Shown here piece by piece: positions 49,159 through 58,151 of a stretch of 64,000 nucleotides of DNA; position 1 is the first letter of the stretch; each line of letters begins with the position of its first letter. The notes beneath the pieces were generated by a model. It saw only the letters and a list, made by a program, of their open reading frames with translations. It was not told the DNA's origin and made no database searches. Origin of the DNA: Impatiens glandulifera (taxonomy: Eukaryota > Streptophyta > Magnoliopsida > Ericales > Balsaminaceae). The position numbers were made by a program, and so were the translations under genes. Location of the stretch: contig NC_061869.1 in the NCBI RefSeq assembly GCF_907164915.1, positions 44,637,771 to 44,701,770 of the forward strand, read 5' to 3'.

Positions 49159-50285
49159 ATGGTGAATAAGAAAATCACTTTGGGTCATTGTACATTGCAT
49201 GTGGATTTTCCATTGGTCTACACTTTCGATCAACCGGAAGTGGTGGATATGTTCAAAACCCTAGAGTATTCTGGGTTGAGGAAGTATCTCGTTGGTCCTT
49301 TCATATTCTATGAGAAAGAAGTTCGCGAGTTCTTCAAATCTGCAACTATGGTGGGTGAATCCATCGTAGCAACCGTCAACGGCGTGGAATTTTCTTTCGA
49401 TGAAACTGTATATGCGGAGTTCTTTGAACTTACGACGGAGGGGAACGATTTCGACTTGATTCTTTCATCAGAAGTCATTGCAAGAGATAAAAAAGACCAT
49501 TTCTGCCGATGGCTCGATGATCCATGTAAATGGAAACAAGAAGGTCCTTAAACCTCATTTCATTCTGCTGAACGACGTGGTTGCAAAAGCACTCAAGGGA
49601 AATCTGGATCCTTCCAACTCTATAGTCAAGACCGTTTTTACTATATGTGCGCCATTTCAAAGGGAATCCAGATAAACTGGGCATCTACCCTTTTCTAGAA
49701 CCTTTTCTTTTCAATCTGTCAGGAAACAAGGAAAGCATAACGTATGCGGCTCAACTGAGTCGATTGATGGAGCATTTGGGGGTTCCTGTGGGTGAACCTG
49801 AGCAGATAAACTCTCTGAGGGTATTCTCTGCCCTTACAGTCGCTAGTACCCTGATCAGGATGAAGAACAACATAGAATGTACATCTGGTGCATCTAGTTA
49901 TCAAACAGGTAGTAAGCCTTCTACTCGATCAAAACAACTATCTGCTTCTATTATGTCCACAAGGGCAAAGTGATCGAAAACAATGAATGAATCGGAGGCC
50001 AGTTCCTCCAGTCTGAAAAGCTCCACCGAGAAGGACTCTGAATTAGTCGATTCAAGGTTAAGGCAAGGTCCAGGCATACTTGCTGAAGCTCCCATGTCCT
50101 CTCTGTCTTCTCCGGCGACCATCCTGAGAAAGCCTTCGAGATCCTGTGTCTCAAAGGAAAAGGAGACAAAGGCGCCCCGTGCGTCTAAATCATTGAAGGT
50201 AACCTCCTCTAAATCTTTGGCCGATGTGCCTAAGTTTGATGTTCCTGTAGTGGAACAAGATGAATCTATTTTTTCTCCAATCAAA
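49159..50285 (+). pseudogene. Accessory gene D: plant retroelement accessory protein, cut by satellite
   Basis: The ATG at 49159 (MVNKKITLGHCTLHVDF) leads into the family core: LEYSGLRKYLVGPFIFYE, VREFFKSA, IVATVNG and YAEFFEL. A frameshift near 49475 and at least one more near 49640 move the reading frame. The next segment has VLKPHFILLNDVVAKAL, then HLGVPVGEPEQ, then (after a TGA at 49971) a Ser/Lys-rich tail. The coding sequence runs into satellite at about 50285, so its true end is missing. Copy 2 retains a straighter version of the first half. Function unknown. Confidence 0.75.
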
Positions 50286-50616
50286 AAACTCTCGGTTTTG
50301 ACTTTTTCCCCATAAAAATTGAAAATAATTCTAAGTGTTGGGAAGGGGGTAATTGCGAAAGTTTTTCAAAAAAACCCTCGTTTTGACCTTTTCCCCATAA
50401 AAACTGAAAATAATTCTAAGTGTTGGGAAGGGGGTAATTGCGAAAGTTTTTCAAAAAAACCCTCGGCTTTGACTTTTTCCCATAAAAACTAAAAATAATT
50501 CTAAGTGTTGGGAAGGGGGTAATGGTGAAACTTTTTCAAAAAACCCTCGTTTTTGACTCTTTCCAAATAATCTTAAAATAATTCTAAGTATTGAAAATGG
50601 GGTAATTGAGAAAGTT
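50286..50616. repeat. 85-bp satellite fragment III
   Basis: About four monomers, same orientation as arrays I and II, sandwiched between accessory gene D and the LTR of copy 2. The left junction cuts a coding sequence, and the right junction is the LTR start TGTTGGG. Confidence 0.95.
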
Positions 50617-52639
50617 TGTTGGGTCAAATTATTTTGACTAAGTGTTGAAATAATTTACCCTCTAATATTTTAATGATGAAATAATTCATGAGTTTTGATA
50701 CAGGTGTATTGAGACAATATGTTATACGAATTGGATCTAATGAGGGTCAGACCGATCTTGTTTTTCACTCTCATAGAATTAGACGCACAGTCTAACTCAT
50801 CGGAGTTAGACGTGCAGTCTAATAGACGTGTAAATTAGACAGGCGGTCTAATGAGTACACAAATTTAGACGTGAGTCTAATGGAATTAGACGTGAGTCTA
50901 ATAGAATTAGACGTTAGTCTAATGGAATTAGACGTGAGTCTAATGGAATTAGACGTAAGTCTAATAGAATTAGACGTACAAGTCTAACTCATCGGAGTTA
51001 GACGTGTAGTCTAATAGACGTAAAGAATTAGACGGATGGTCTAATGAATACACGGAATTAGACGTGAGTCTAATGGAATTAGACGTACAGTCTAACTCAT
51101 CGGAGTTAGACGTGTAAGTCTAATAGATGTGTAAAGAATTAGACGGATGGTCTAATGAATACACGGAATTAGACGCAAGTCTAATGGAATTAGACGTACA
51201 GTCTAACTCATCGGAGTTAGACGTGTAGTCTAATAGACGTAAAGAATTAGACGCAAGTCTAATGAATACACGGAATTAGACGCAAGTCTAATGGAATTAG
51301 ACGTACAGTCTAAGTCATCGGAGTTAGATGTGTAGTCTAATAGATGTAAAGAATTAGACGGATAGTCTAATGAATACGCCGAATTAGACGTGAGTCTAAT
51401 AGAATTAGACGTACAGTTTAACTCATCGGAGTTAGACGTGTAGTCTAATATACTTGTAATTAAACGGGTAGTCTAATTGATATTGAATAATTAGACGGGT
51501 GGTCTAATTGATGTGAAAGTTAGACGTGCATCTAACTCCTTAAGTTTAGTCTGAGGTAGAACCAGAATTAGACGTGCCAGTCTAACTTAGTGGAGTTAGA
51601 CGTGCCGATCTAATGGTTATTGAATAATTAGACGGGTAGTCTAATTAGTGAAAGTTAGACGTGCATCTAACTCCTTCAGATAAGTCTAAGGTAGAACCGG
51701 AATTAGACGTGACAGTCTAACTTAGTGGAGTTAGACGTGCCGGTTTAATGGTTATTGAATAATTAGATGGGCAGTCTAATTAGTGAAAGTTAGACATGCG
51801 TCTAACTCCTTCAGACAAGTCTGAGGTAGAACCGGAATTAGACGTGCCAGTCTAACTCATTGGAGTTAGACGTGCCGGTCTAATGGTTATTGAATAATTA
51901 GACGGGTAGTCTAATTAGTGAAAGTTAGACGTGCATCTAACTCCTTCAGATAAGTCTGAGCTAGAACCGAAATTAGACGTGGCAGTCTAACTCAGTGGAG
52001 TTAGACGTGTCGGTCTAATGGTTATTGTAATTAGACGCGAGTCTAATTCTATTAGACCAGGCGATCTAATTGACGTTTTCATTAGAAGGAGTTGACCTAT
52101 TTCATTAGACTGATTTTCACAATCCGTCTAACTGAAATACGTCTAATGCTTAGTTTAAGTAGTACGCTTGAATCTAGCATATCTCCTACCCACGTGCTAT
52201 AGCTGTACCCTACTCCTGCTCCACTTTCTAGTGAAGATTAGTACAGCAGCTATATGCATTCAATCAAGGAATTCCATGTAAGAGAATTTTCCTCACATTA
52301 CCCGTTTTGCAGGTACATCCCTGATAGAATATTCGGCGCACTACCAGTTCTGTACGGCCACGATCCTTGTGCTCAGAACTTGCTGTGTACAATGGAGGCT
52401 TTCCAATGGAAGAGTTCCATGTATCATTTTTGAAGATTTGACCGTTAGCTCATGCTTAGTATTCAATCAATCCTAAGGACAACGGACAATCGGCCTTAAC
52501 AATCTTGAGATTTTGTTTTACGAACAAGCGAAGAATAGAAAGAGATATTAATCCATAATAGGATTTTTATCAAACCGTTTTTCATAAGCCTTTCATCCTT
52601 AGCCAGACCCCGTCTCTATCGATAAAGCCGATCCTATCA
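50617..52639 (+). repeat. 5' LTR of gag-only copy 2 (about 2.0 kb)
   Basis: It starts TGTTGGGTCAAATTATTTTG at a satellite junction and ends CCTATCA, two bases before the PBS. About two thirds of it is the TTAGAC array. A G-box CACGTG lies at 52191-52196. Relative to copy 1 about 360 bp is missing near 52520, including the U5 box. No 3' LTR is available to confirm the borders. Confidence 0.72.
50775..52110. repeat. TTAGAC palindrome array, copy 2, with 135-bp higher-order units
   Basis: Many dyads of the type TTAGACGTGCAGTCTAA in two blocks. The first (50775-51480) repeats units built from GAATTAGACGTACAGTCTAA and CTCATCGGAGTTAGACGTG. The second (about 51530-52030) has a regular 135-bp period, with GTGGAGTTAGACGTGCC starting near 51591, 51726, 51861 and 51996. 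Confidence 0.92.
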
Positions 52640-52641
52640 AT

Positions 52642-52654
52642 TGGTATCAGAGCC
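52642..52654 (+). other. Primer-binding site (initiator tRNA-Met), copy 2
   Basis: TGGTATCAGAGCC, identical to copy 1, two bases after the LTR end. Confidence 0.9.
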
Positions 52655-52684
52655 CTATCTCTATTCTCAAGCCTTTCTTGAAAT

Positions 52685-54480
52685 ATGTCGAACATACCCA
52701 AAGATGCCAGTGCTACAGCCATTCCAACCTTCTCTCGTGAAAACTACATTGTTTGGAAGAAAATAGTTCGTGCTCATCTCTCTTCTCTTCATGATGATAT
52801 GTGGAGTGTTGTCATAGAAGGTCCCATCAAGATTGATAAAGAAAAGGCCGACTGTACCGCTGATGAAAAGAGGCAGAACAACCTCAACAACATGGCTCTT
52901 GATGTTTTGTACAGATCTCTCGATGACAGTATGTTAAACTACATCATCGAATGTAACACTGCAAAAGAGGTCTGGGACAGACTCACTCAACTGTGTGAGG
53001 GCAACGAGCAAACCAAGGAAAACAAGATCATGGTTGCCACTCAACAGTTTGACAACTTCAAAATGCGTCCTGGTGAAACAATGAACGATTTCGACACCAG
53101 ATTCAGCAAGATCGTCTCCTCTCTGTCCATCCTAGGCAAGACCTATATCAACCGGGAGCTTGCTATCAAGATCATGCGTGCTCTTCCAAGAGAATGGGAC
53201 ATAAAGACTATGGCGATGAGAGAATCCAAAGATCTGAACAAGATCTCTCTCTTTGATCTCTTCGATGACCTCAAGGCCTATGAGTTCGAGCTGAATTGTA
53301 GGATGGAATAAGATCAACCCTCGTCCGTTATTATTTCCAAGGCGTTGGTGACTGCTGAAGAGCCACCAACCACTCCGGACGTGAAGATGGCAGCTCAGCA
53401 GCTGAGCAGCGATGCCATGTCTCTATTCGTGAAGAAGTTTGGCGACTTCATGAAGAAGAGCAACTCTAACTCAAACTCTTTAAATTCTAATGATAATAGA
53501 AAATCTAAAGCTAATGTTACTTGTTTTAACTGTGGTATTAAAGGTCATTATGCATCGGAATGCCGGAAGCCAAAGCTTGAAGATGCCAAGGAAGATGGAA
53601 AAGAGCTGAAGGCTCTTATGGCTGGTGATGGAAAGAACATAGGAAGCAGCCGTGGCTCGTACTTCTCATCTAGTGAAAGTGATGAAGAAGACGTGGCTTG
53701 CTTCATGGCCAGAGAAGATGAGGAAGGAACTCAAGAGATTGAGGTATTTGATTTCTCTTCCGAAAGGTTTTCAAGGGAACAACTGGTAGCTGCACTAGGT
53801 GACATGGTCATCGAGTACAGAAAGCTAGCAGAATCTCTAAATGAAACTAAATCTTCATTAGATTTAAATGAACCAAATCTGTCTAAAGAGGAAGAGTCAC
53901 ATGTTTTTGAAAAGAAGATTGAATAGATCTCATCTGAGAATGAGATACTCAAGGAACAGATTCAAACTCTTACATCTGAAAACAAAAGTCTTAACTATGT
54001 TGTCTGTGCACGGACAAGGTCTGGTGATGCTGTCAAATATCAGATCAGCATGTTGAAACCTGCTGGATCTATATCCGGATTGGGATTTGATAGCAATAAT
54101 CATAACCTGTCCTACAAAAAGTCAAAGCCAAGTGAAAAGTTTAAGCCTATAAACTTTTTCAAAGGAAGCATGACTGACAATGAATCTGATCCTATTCATG
54201 AAGAAGTTGCTTTCAAAAATGAAATAGTTTATGTTCTGCCGACTGTTAGCTGACTTAAGAAGAAGCTAGAAAAAACTAATAAGTCTAGTAATTTAAAACC
54301 TGACTTTAAGTCAAGGAGTTTTAAAAGAAAATCTTCTTCAAAAGTTAAAGGATCAGTGACTAGTAGGAAGTCATCTGTTAAGTCAAAATCTTATGCTTTA
54401 ATCACAACACAAAATGGGAAATCCATCACAATAACTCAAATATGGATTCCTAAAGGACTAATTGATTGAGGACCCAATTG
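52685..54480 (+). pseudogene. Copia gag, copy 2
   Basis: The ATG at 52685 (MSNIPKDASATAIPTFS) opens a frame kept all the way to about 54480, with no frameshift and only point nonsense codons: TAA at 53309, TAG at 53924, TGA at 54251 and TGA near 54466. Copy 1 has sense codons at these places. The UBN2-type capsid domain covers roughly residues 50-205 (YIVWKKIVRAHL, AKEVWDRLTQLCEGNE, LPREWDIKTM). The CCHC zinc knuckle is at 53522-53563. The C-terminal part is Ser/Lys-rich and ends TQIWIPKGLID. Normally gag forms the particle and binds RNA; this copy would yield only a truncated capsid. Confidence 0.92.
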
Positions 54481-55331
54481 AGTGTGGGTACCAAGATTTG
54501 TAAATAATTTATTTTGTAGGTGATGCTGGAGGATAGCAGGAAGGAAGCTAGAAGAGTACTCCTCTGAGTACACAACTTGGAAGATCAATAATGGCATCTG
54601 CCATTCTGGAAGAATAAATGTTTTTATGTGTTAAAATATTTTTGGTCTTTGGACCACAAAAATTGTTTATAAAACTCTAATATCCATATTCATTATGAGG
54701 AGAAAATTTTCTTTGGAATTAAAGATACCCTCTAGACGAATATCCTTAATCGGTCTAACTAGACAAGGGTGTCTAAAAAGAATAGTATGTACTTAGACGT
54801 ATTTTTGCTCACAATCCATACATCTAAGTCTATATGTTGAGGTGTTAAACTTATGCAATTAGACGGATACGTCTAATAGACGTTAGACGTTTTTACGTCT
54901 TGAACAAAAGAATGCTCACGTCTAATAAACACACGTCTAATACGTAGTGTTTATGCGGAATTAGACGTACACGTCTAATAAACATTAGACGGATTTGTTA
55001 TAAACACGGAATTAGACGTATGCGTCTAATACACTCATCCGTCTAATAGACGCTGTGTTATATTGGATTTGTGGAGTTAGAAAAACGTCTAACTACGTGC
55101 CGATTAGACTGATCAGGGACAGCTGTCACACGTTGAGAGCTATTTGGTTTTCCCGCTCAAAATATCGAACAGTCACATCTTAATAACATGAAGTCACGTG
55201 TCTATCAAGTTTGAAGAAAAGGACTGATATACCCTCATTTTTAATGATGATTTCTTGAAAAAAGACGTCTAACATTTATTAATGGCCCATTCCCTAGAAT
55301 AGACGGTTATTCTGTATTTCCTTCTTTCTTC
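54481..55331 (+). other. Post-gag region with TTAGACG words, copy 2
   Basis: No coding feature of its own. A short AT-rich stretch is followed by TTAGACG/CGTCTAA dyads (54735-55100), the E2F-type motif, and an uninterrupted CTAACATTTATTAATGG that is the empty site of the solo LTR seen in copy 1. Confidence 0.55.
55149..55156 (+). promoter_or_regulatory. E2F-type site, copy 2
   Basis: TTTCCCGC, canonical E2F/DP core, 176 bp upstream of the TATA box at 55332. Conserved in copy 1. Confidence 0.5.
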
Positions 55332-55340
55332 TATATAAGG
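55332..55340 (+). promoter_or_regulatory. TATA box of accessory gene E
   Basis: TATATAAGG, 128 bp upstream of the ATG at 55460, followed by a CT-rich leader with CTCTCGAAATCTCTAAGAAC. Its sequence and spacing match gene D. Confidence 0.8.
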
Positions 55341-55459
55341 ACATTTCTGCATGATTTTGAAAATTTTCAATCTCTCGAAATCTCTAAGAACCCTAGCTGT
55401 CTTGCATTTCTCTCACTAAATCTCTCTGAAATATCGTGTCGATTCACATTCTCTCAAAA

Positions 55460-56011
55460 ATGGTGAAGAAAATCACTCTCGGTCATTGTACTTTGTAGGT
55501 GAACTTTCCATCTGTGTATTCTTTTAATCAACCGGAGGTGGTGAAGATGTTCCAAACCCTAGAATATTCTGGGTTAAGGAAGTATCTGGGCGGACCGTTC
55601 ATCTTCTATGAAGACGAAGTTCGCGAGTTCTTCAAGACGGCAGTTATGGTGGATGATTCTATCGTTGCAACCGTCAACGGAAAGGAGATCTCTTTTCACG
55701 AAGCAGTTTATGCGGAGTTCTTTGAACTTCCGATGGAGGGTCATCTCTTCGACTTGGAGCTCCCATCAGAAATCATGGAGGAGATGAAGACAACTTTCTC
55801 TGCAGACGGTTCTAAAATCCATGTGAATGGATACAAGAAGGTATTCAAACCCCACTTCATTCTTCTAAACGACGTGGTGGCGAAAGCGTTGCAAGGGAAG
55901 GCTGACTCCTTCAATCTCTATAGTCAAGACCGTTTTGACTATATGTGTGCCATTTCTAAAGGGATCCAGGTAAACTGTGCTCATACCCTATTTCATAATC
56001 TGTGCTACTCT
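55460..56011 (+). pseudogene. Accessory gene E: plant retroelement accessory protein, split by CACTA
   Basis: The ATG at 55460 (MVKKITLGHCTL) is followed by a TAG at 55496, where gene D has a His codon. The same frame then reads through the family core (LEYSGLRKYLGGPFIFYE, VREFFKTA, IVATVNGKEISF, FFELPMEG) and FKPHFILLNDVVAKALQG up to 56011, where the CACTA terminus begins. The last few residues and the stop of the visible ORF come from the transposon. The rest lies on the far side of the insertion. Of the two gag-linked copies it has the cleaner frame. Confidence 0.8.
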
Positions 56012-56745
56012 CACTGGTAAAAAAGGGGTCAAACCGAGAGTAAAAAATCTCGGTTTTGACCCTATAACTTTCGGTATAGACACATTACCGAAGGTTTTAA
56101 TAACTCTCACCATCCCTCGGGATTGACTCTCTCGTTAAAAACAATTGGGCATTTACCGAGAGATATCGTATAGTTTTCGGTTTAGAAACCCTAGAGTAAA
56201 ACCGAGAGTTATATGAAAACTTTCGGTTTTTCTCTTTGTGGAAAAACCGAGGGTTTTACAATAACTTTCGGTTTTTCTCTTTGTGGAAAAACCGAGGGTT
56301 TACAAAAAACTTTCGGTTTTTCTGTTTGTGGAAAAACCGAGGGTTTTACAAATAACTTTCGGTTTTTCTCTTTGTGGAAAAACCGAGGGTTTTACAAATA
56401 TCTTTCGGTTTTTCTCTTTATGGAAAAACCGAGGGTTTTACAGATAACTTTCAGTTTTTCTCTTTGTGAAAAAACCGAGGGTTTTACAAATAACTTTCGG
56501 TTTTTCTCTTTGTGGAAAAACTGAGGGTTTTACAGATAACTTTCGGTTTTCTCCTATGGTGAAGAAAAACCGAGAGTTATATGAAAACTCTCGGTTTTCC
56601 TCTTTTGGGTAAAAACCGAGGGTTTGTTATATAACTCTCGGTTTTCTCTTTGGGTAAAAACCGAGAGTTTTCTAATATCTCTCGGTTTTTCCATTGGAAG
56701 AAAAACCGAGAGATTTCAATATTACTTTCGGTTTTTTCCCGTAAA
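56012..56745. repeat. Left TIR and subterminal repeats of CACTA 2
   Basis: The TIR begins CACTGGTAAAAAAGGGG. About 14 alternating inverted motifs follow, with arms AAAACCGAGGGTTTTA and ACTTTCGGTTTTTCTC. Spacing between successive TTTCGG motifs is 44-46 bp (56221, 56265, 56311, 56357). The short ORF at 56213-56524 is a translation of this repeat, not a gene. Confidence 0.92.
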
Positions 56746-56950
56746 TTTTTAAAAACGTGCAGATTATTTTGCTCGCAACCAAAACTTGTTCAGCCAAATC
56801 AATATATCAATGATAAAAGAAATGCAACATACATTAAACGAACACATTAATTGATCATTAACATTACAAAATGCGAAACCAAACTAATATTCCGAACAAT
56901 CTGTTATAAATTCAACTACTAATGAAAACATGTTCATAATCGAAACAACC

Positions 56951-57259
56951 TTAGCTTGTGGGGGGAGGAGGTGGTTGTTGCCTCATATACAATTCGATTC
57001 TCTCCATTCTTGCGTTCATCTCTAACTTCTCCCTCTCCATTCTCGCGTTCATCTCTAACTTCAATTTGTCTGTTCGGGGAGGCGCAGTAGCTATCGGGAC
57101 CACAGCAATAGGTGGTTGGTCTCTAGAAGACGATCCTCGGAGCTTTAAGGACTCGGATTGGGCAAGTAGGTTTTGGTAGCTTTTATCCAATTTCTTGGGT
57201 GTCTTCCTCATACTCTTCCAAGTTGTTTTAGGACCTTCAGACATTCTTAATTCACACAA
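56951..57259 (-). CDS. C-terminal ORF of CACTA 2, coiled-coil candidate
   Basis: 102 codons from the minus-strand ATG at 57259 (MCELRMSEGPKTTWKSMRK) to a stop at 56951. Lys-rich at the start, then a Ser/Pro linker, then a duplicated heptad-like unit (KLEMNARMER, twice, with a third partial) and a Gln-Pro tail. Many plant En/Spm elements carry such a segment at the end of the transposase or in the second, TNPA-like protein that binds the subterminal repeats. It is probably the last exon of the transposase transcript, not a separate gene. 56746-56950 has no feature. Confidence 0.5.
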   Translation of the reverse strand: MCELRMSEGPKTTWKSMRKTPKKLDKSYQNLLAQSESLKLRGSSSRDQPPIAVVPIATAPPRTDKLKLEMNARMEREKLEMNARMERIELYMRQQPPPPPTS

Positions 57260-57350
57260 TTAATAAAATTGAGTGAATAATTGAAATAAAGTAGTAATAA
57301 GAATGAATATAAAGTTAAAAACATAAATCTACCTAATTAATTAATCTGAA

Positions 57351-57767
57351 CTATATGTTTGTAAACCGCGGTTTTATTTTTGACACAATCATCCAACCGG
57401 GTCGGGATGACATATCAGGGGCGTAGAATACTTGTTTTGCTTGACTTGCCAATATATACGGGTCTTGACTTTGGGTTTTCAAAATTCTGTTTACATTTAC
57501 ACTTACGAAGCCATATTTATCCACTTTCACTCCTAGTTCCCCCGAGTGTGTATCAAACCACTTACACTTGAATAAAACAACTCGTTTGTGAGAATAGTAT
57601 TGTACTTCGATTATATCCGTCAAAACTCCGTAGTATGACATAGTTTCAGATCCGTTGTACCCCTCATCAACCACCCCACTATTTTGAGTGGTCAAACATT
57701 CGTCGTGTTTTTCTGTACAGAATTTGAATCCGTTTACTTTACACCAAACATACATAGACGAGTACAT
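57351..57767 (-). CDS. DUF4216-like exon of CACTA 2 transposase
   Basis: The minus-strand ORF contains YYGVLTDIIEVQYYSHKRVV, FKCKWFDT and VNRILKTQSQDPYILASQA, the signature of the DUF4216 domain found at the C-terminal side of TNP2-type transposases. It lies downstream of the DUF4218-like exon in the expected order. An intron candidate separates them: acceptor TTTGCAG before GATTATAACAACG near 57965, and donor GTAAG near 58030. No stop inside. Confidence 0.75.
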   Translation of the reverse strand: MYSSMYVWCKVNGFKFCTEKHDECLTTQNSGVVDEGYNGSETMSYYGVLTDIIEVQYYSHKRVVLFKCKWFDTHSGELGVKVDKYGFVSVNVNRILKTQSQDPYILASQAKQVFYAPDMSSRPGWMIVSKIKPRFTNI

Positions 57768-58151
57768 ACTTGGACCTTCTCCTAAGATCTTGAGGTCTCT
57801 TGATATGTCGTTAATTTTTGCTAAATGGGCGACCTATATATGTATTCGAAATGAAGTTGTTAAAATAAATAAAAAGAGTTATGATATATGGTTTATAATT
57901 TACTCACTCGATGCTTGAAATATGCGGCAAATGTTTCTCCACTGGACTCGTTGTTATAATCTCTGCAAATAGATCGAATATTAAATAGCATACTCTTTAA
58001 TGCTAATTAGTAACAGCAACATCGAATCTTACATATAAAAAGGTTCTGCTTCGGGACAGTTTTTCAAAATGTAAGAATGAGTTGTCACTCGATCGATATA
58101 ATCCAAGTTGTATACTTTTATGTTAGATAGGTCTTTCAATGATGCAAATAT

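Larger units (their letters stand above)
43348..50285 (+). mobile_element. Gag-only copia-like element, copy 1 (both ends truncated)
   Basis: In order: truncated LTR (43348-45130), PBS, gag (45178-46961), a region with TTAGACG words, a solo LTR of another family (47758-48966), an own TATA box, and accessory gene D, which is cut by satellite at 50285. No protease, integrase, RT or RNase H sequence lies between gag and the accessory gene. This resembles non-autonomous gag-bearing retroelements (TR-GAG type), which depend on pol from a relative. Copy 2 at 50617-56011 has the same layout. Confidence 0.8.
50617..56011 (+). mobile_element. Gag-only copia-like element, copy 2
   Basis: In order: complete 5' LTR (50617-52639), PBS, gag (52685-54480), spacer with TTAGACG words, E2F-type motif, TATA box and accessory gene E, interrupted at 56011 by CACTA 2. 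There is no pol sequence. The 3' end lies beyond the CACTA insertion and outside the window. Same architecture as copy 1, which shows it is a heritable element structure and not a chance junction. Confidence 0.82.

Noticed and set aside
43355..52110. TTAGAC arrays as a CRISPR-like array or tRNA cluster
   Set aside because: The repeats are degenerate short palindromes with variable spacers inside a plant LTR; there are no cas genes and the surroundings are eukaryotic.
43348..56011. Copies 1 and 2 as the two LTR-bounded halves of one large element
   Set aside because: Both have their own PBS, gag and accessory gene in the same order and orientation, so they are separate copies.
56213..56524. 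103-codon ORF with a repeated KTFGFSLCGKTEGF-like unit
   Set aside because: It is a read-through of the 44-46-bp CACTA subterminal repeat, not a protein repeat family.
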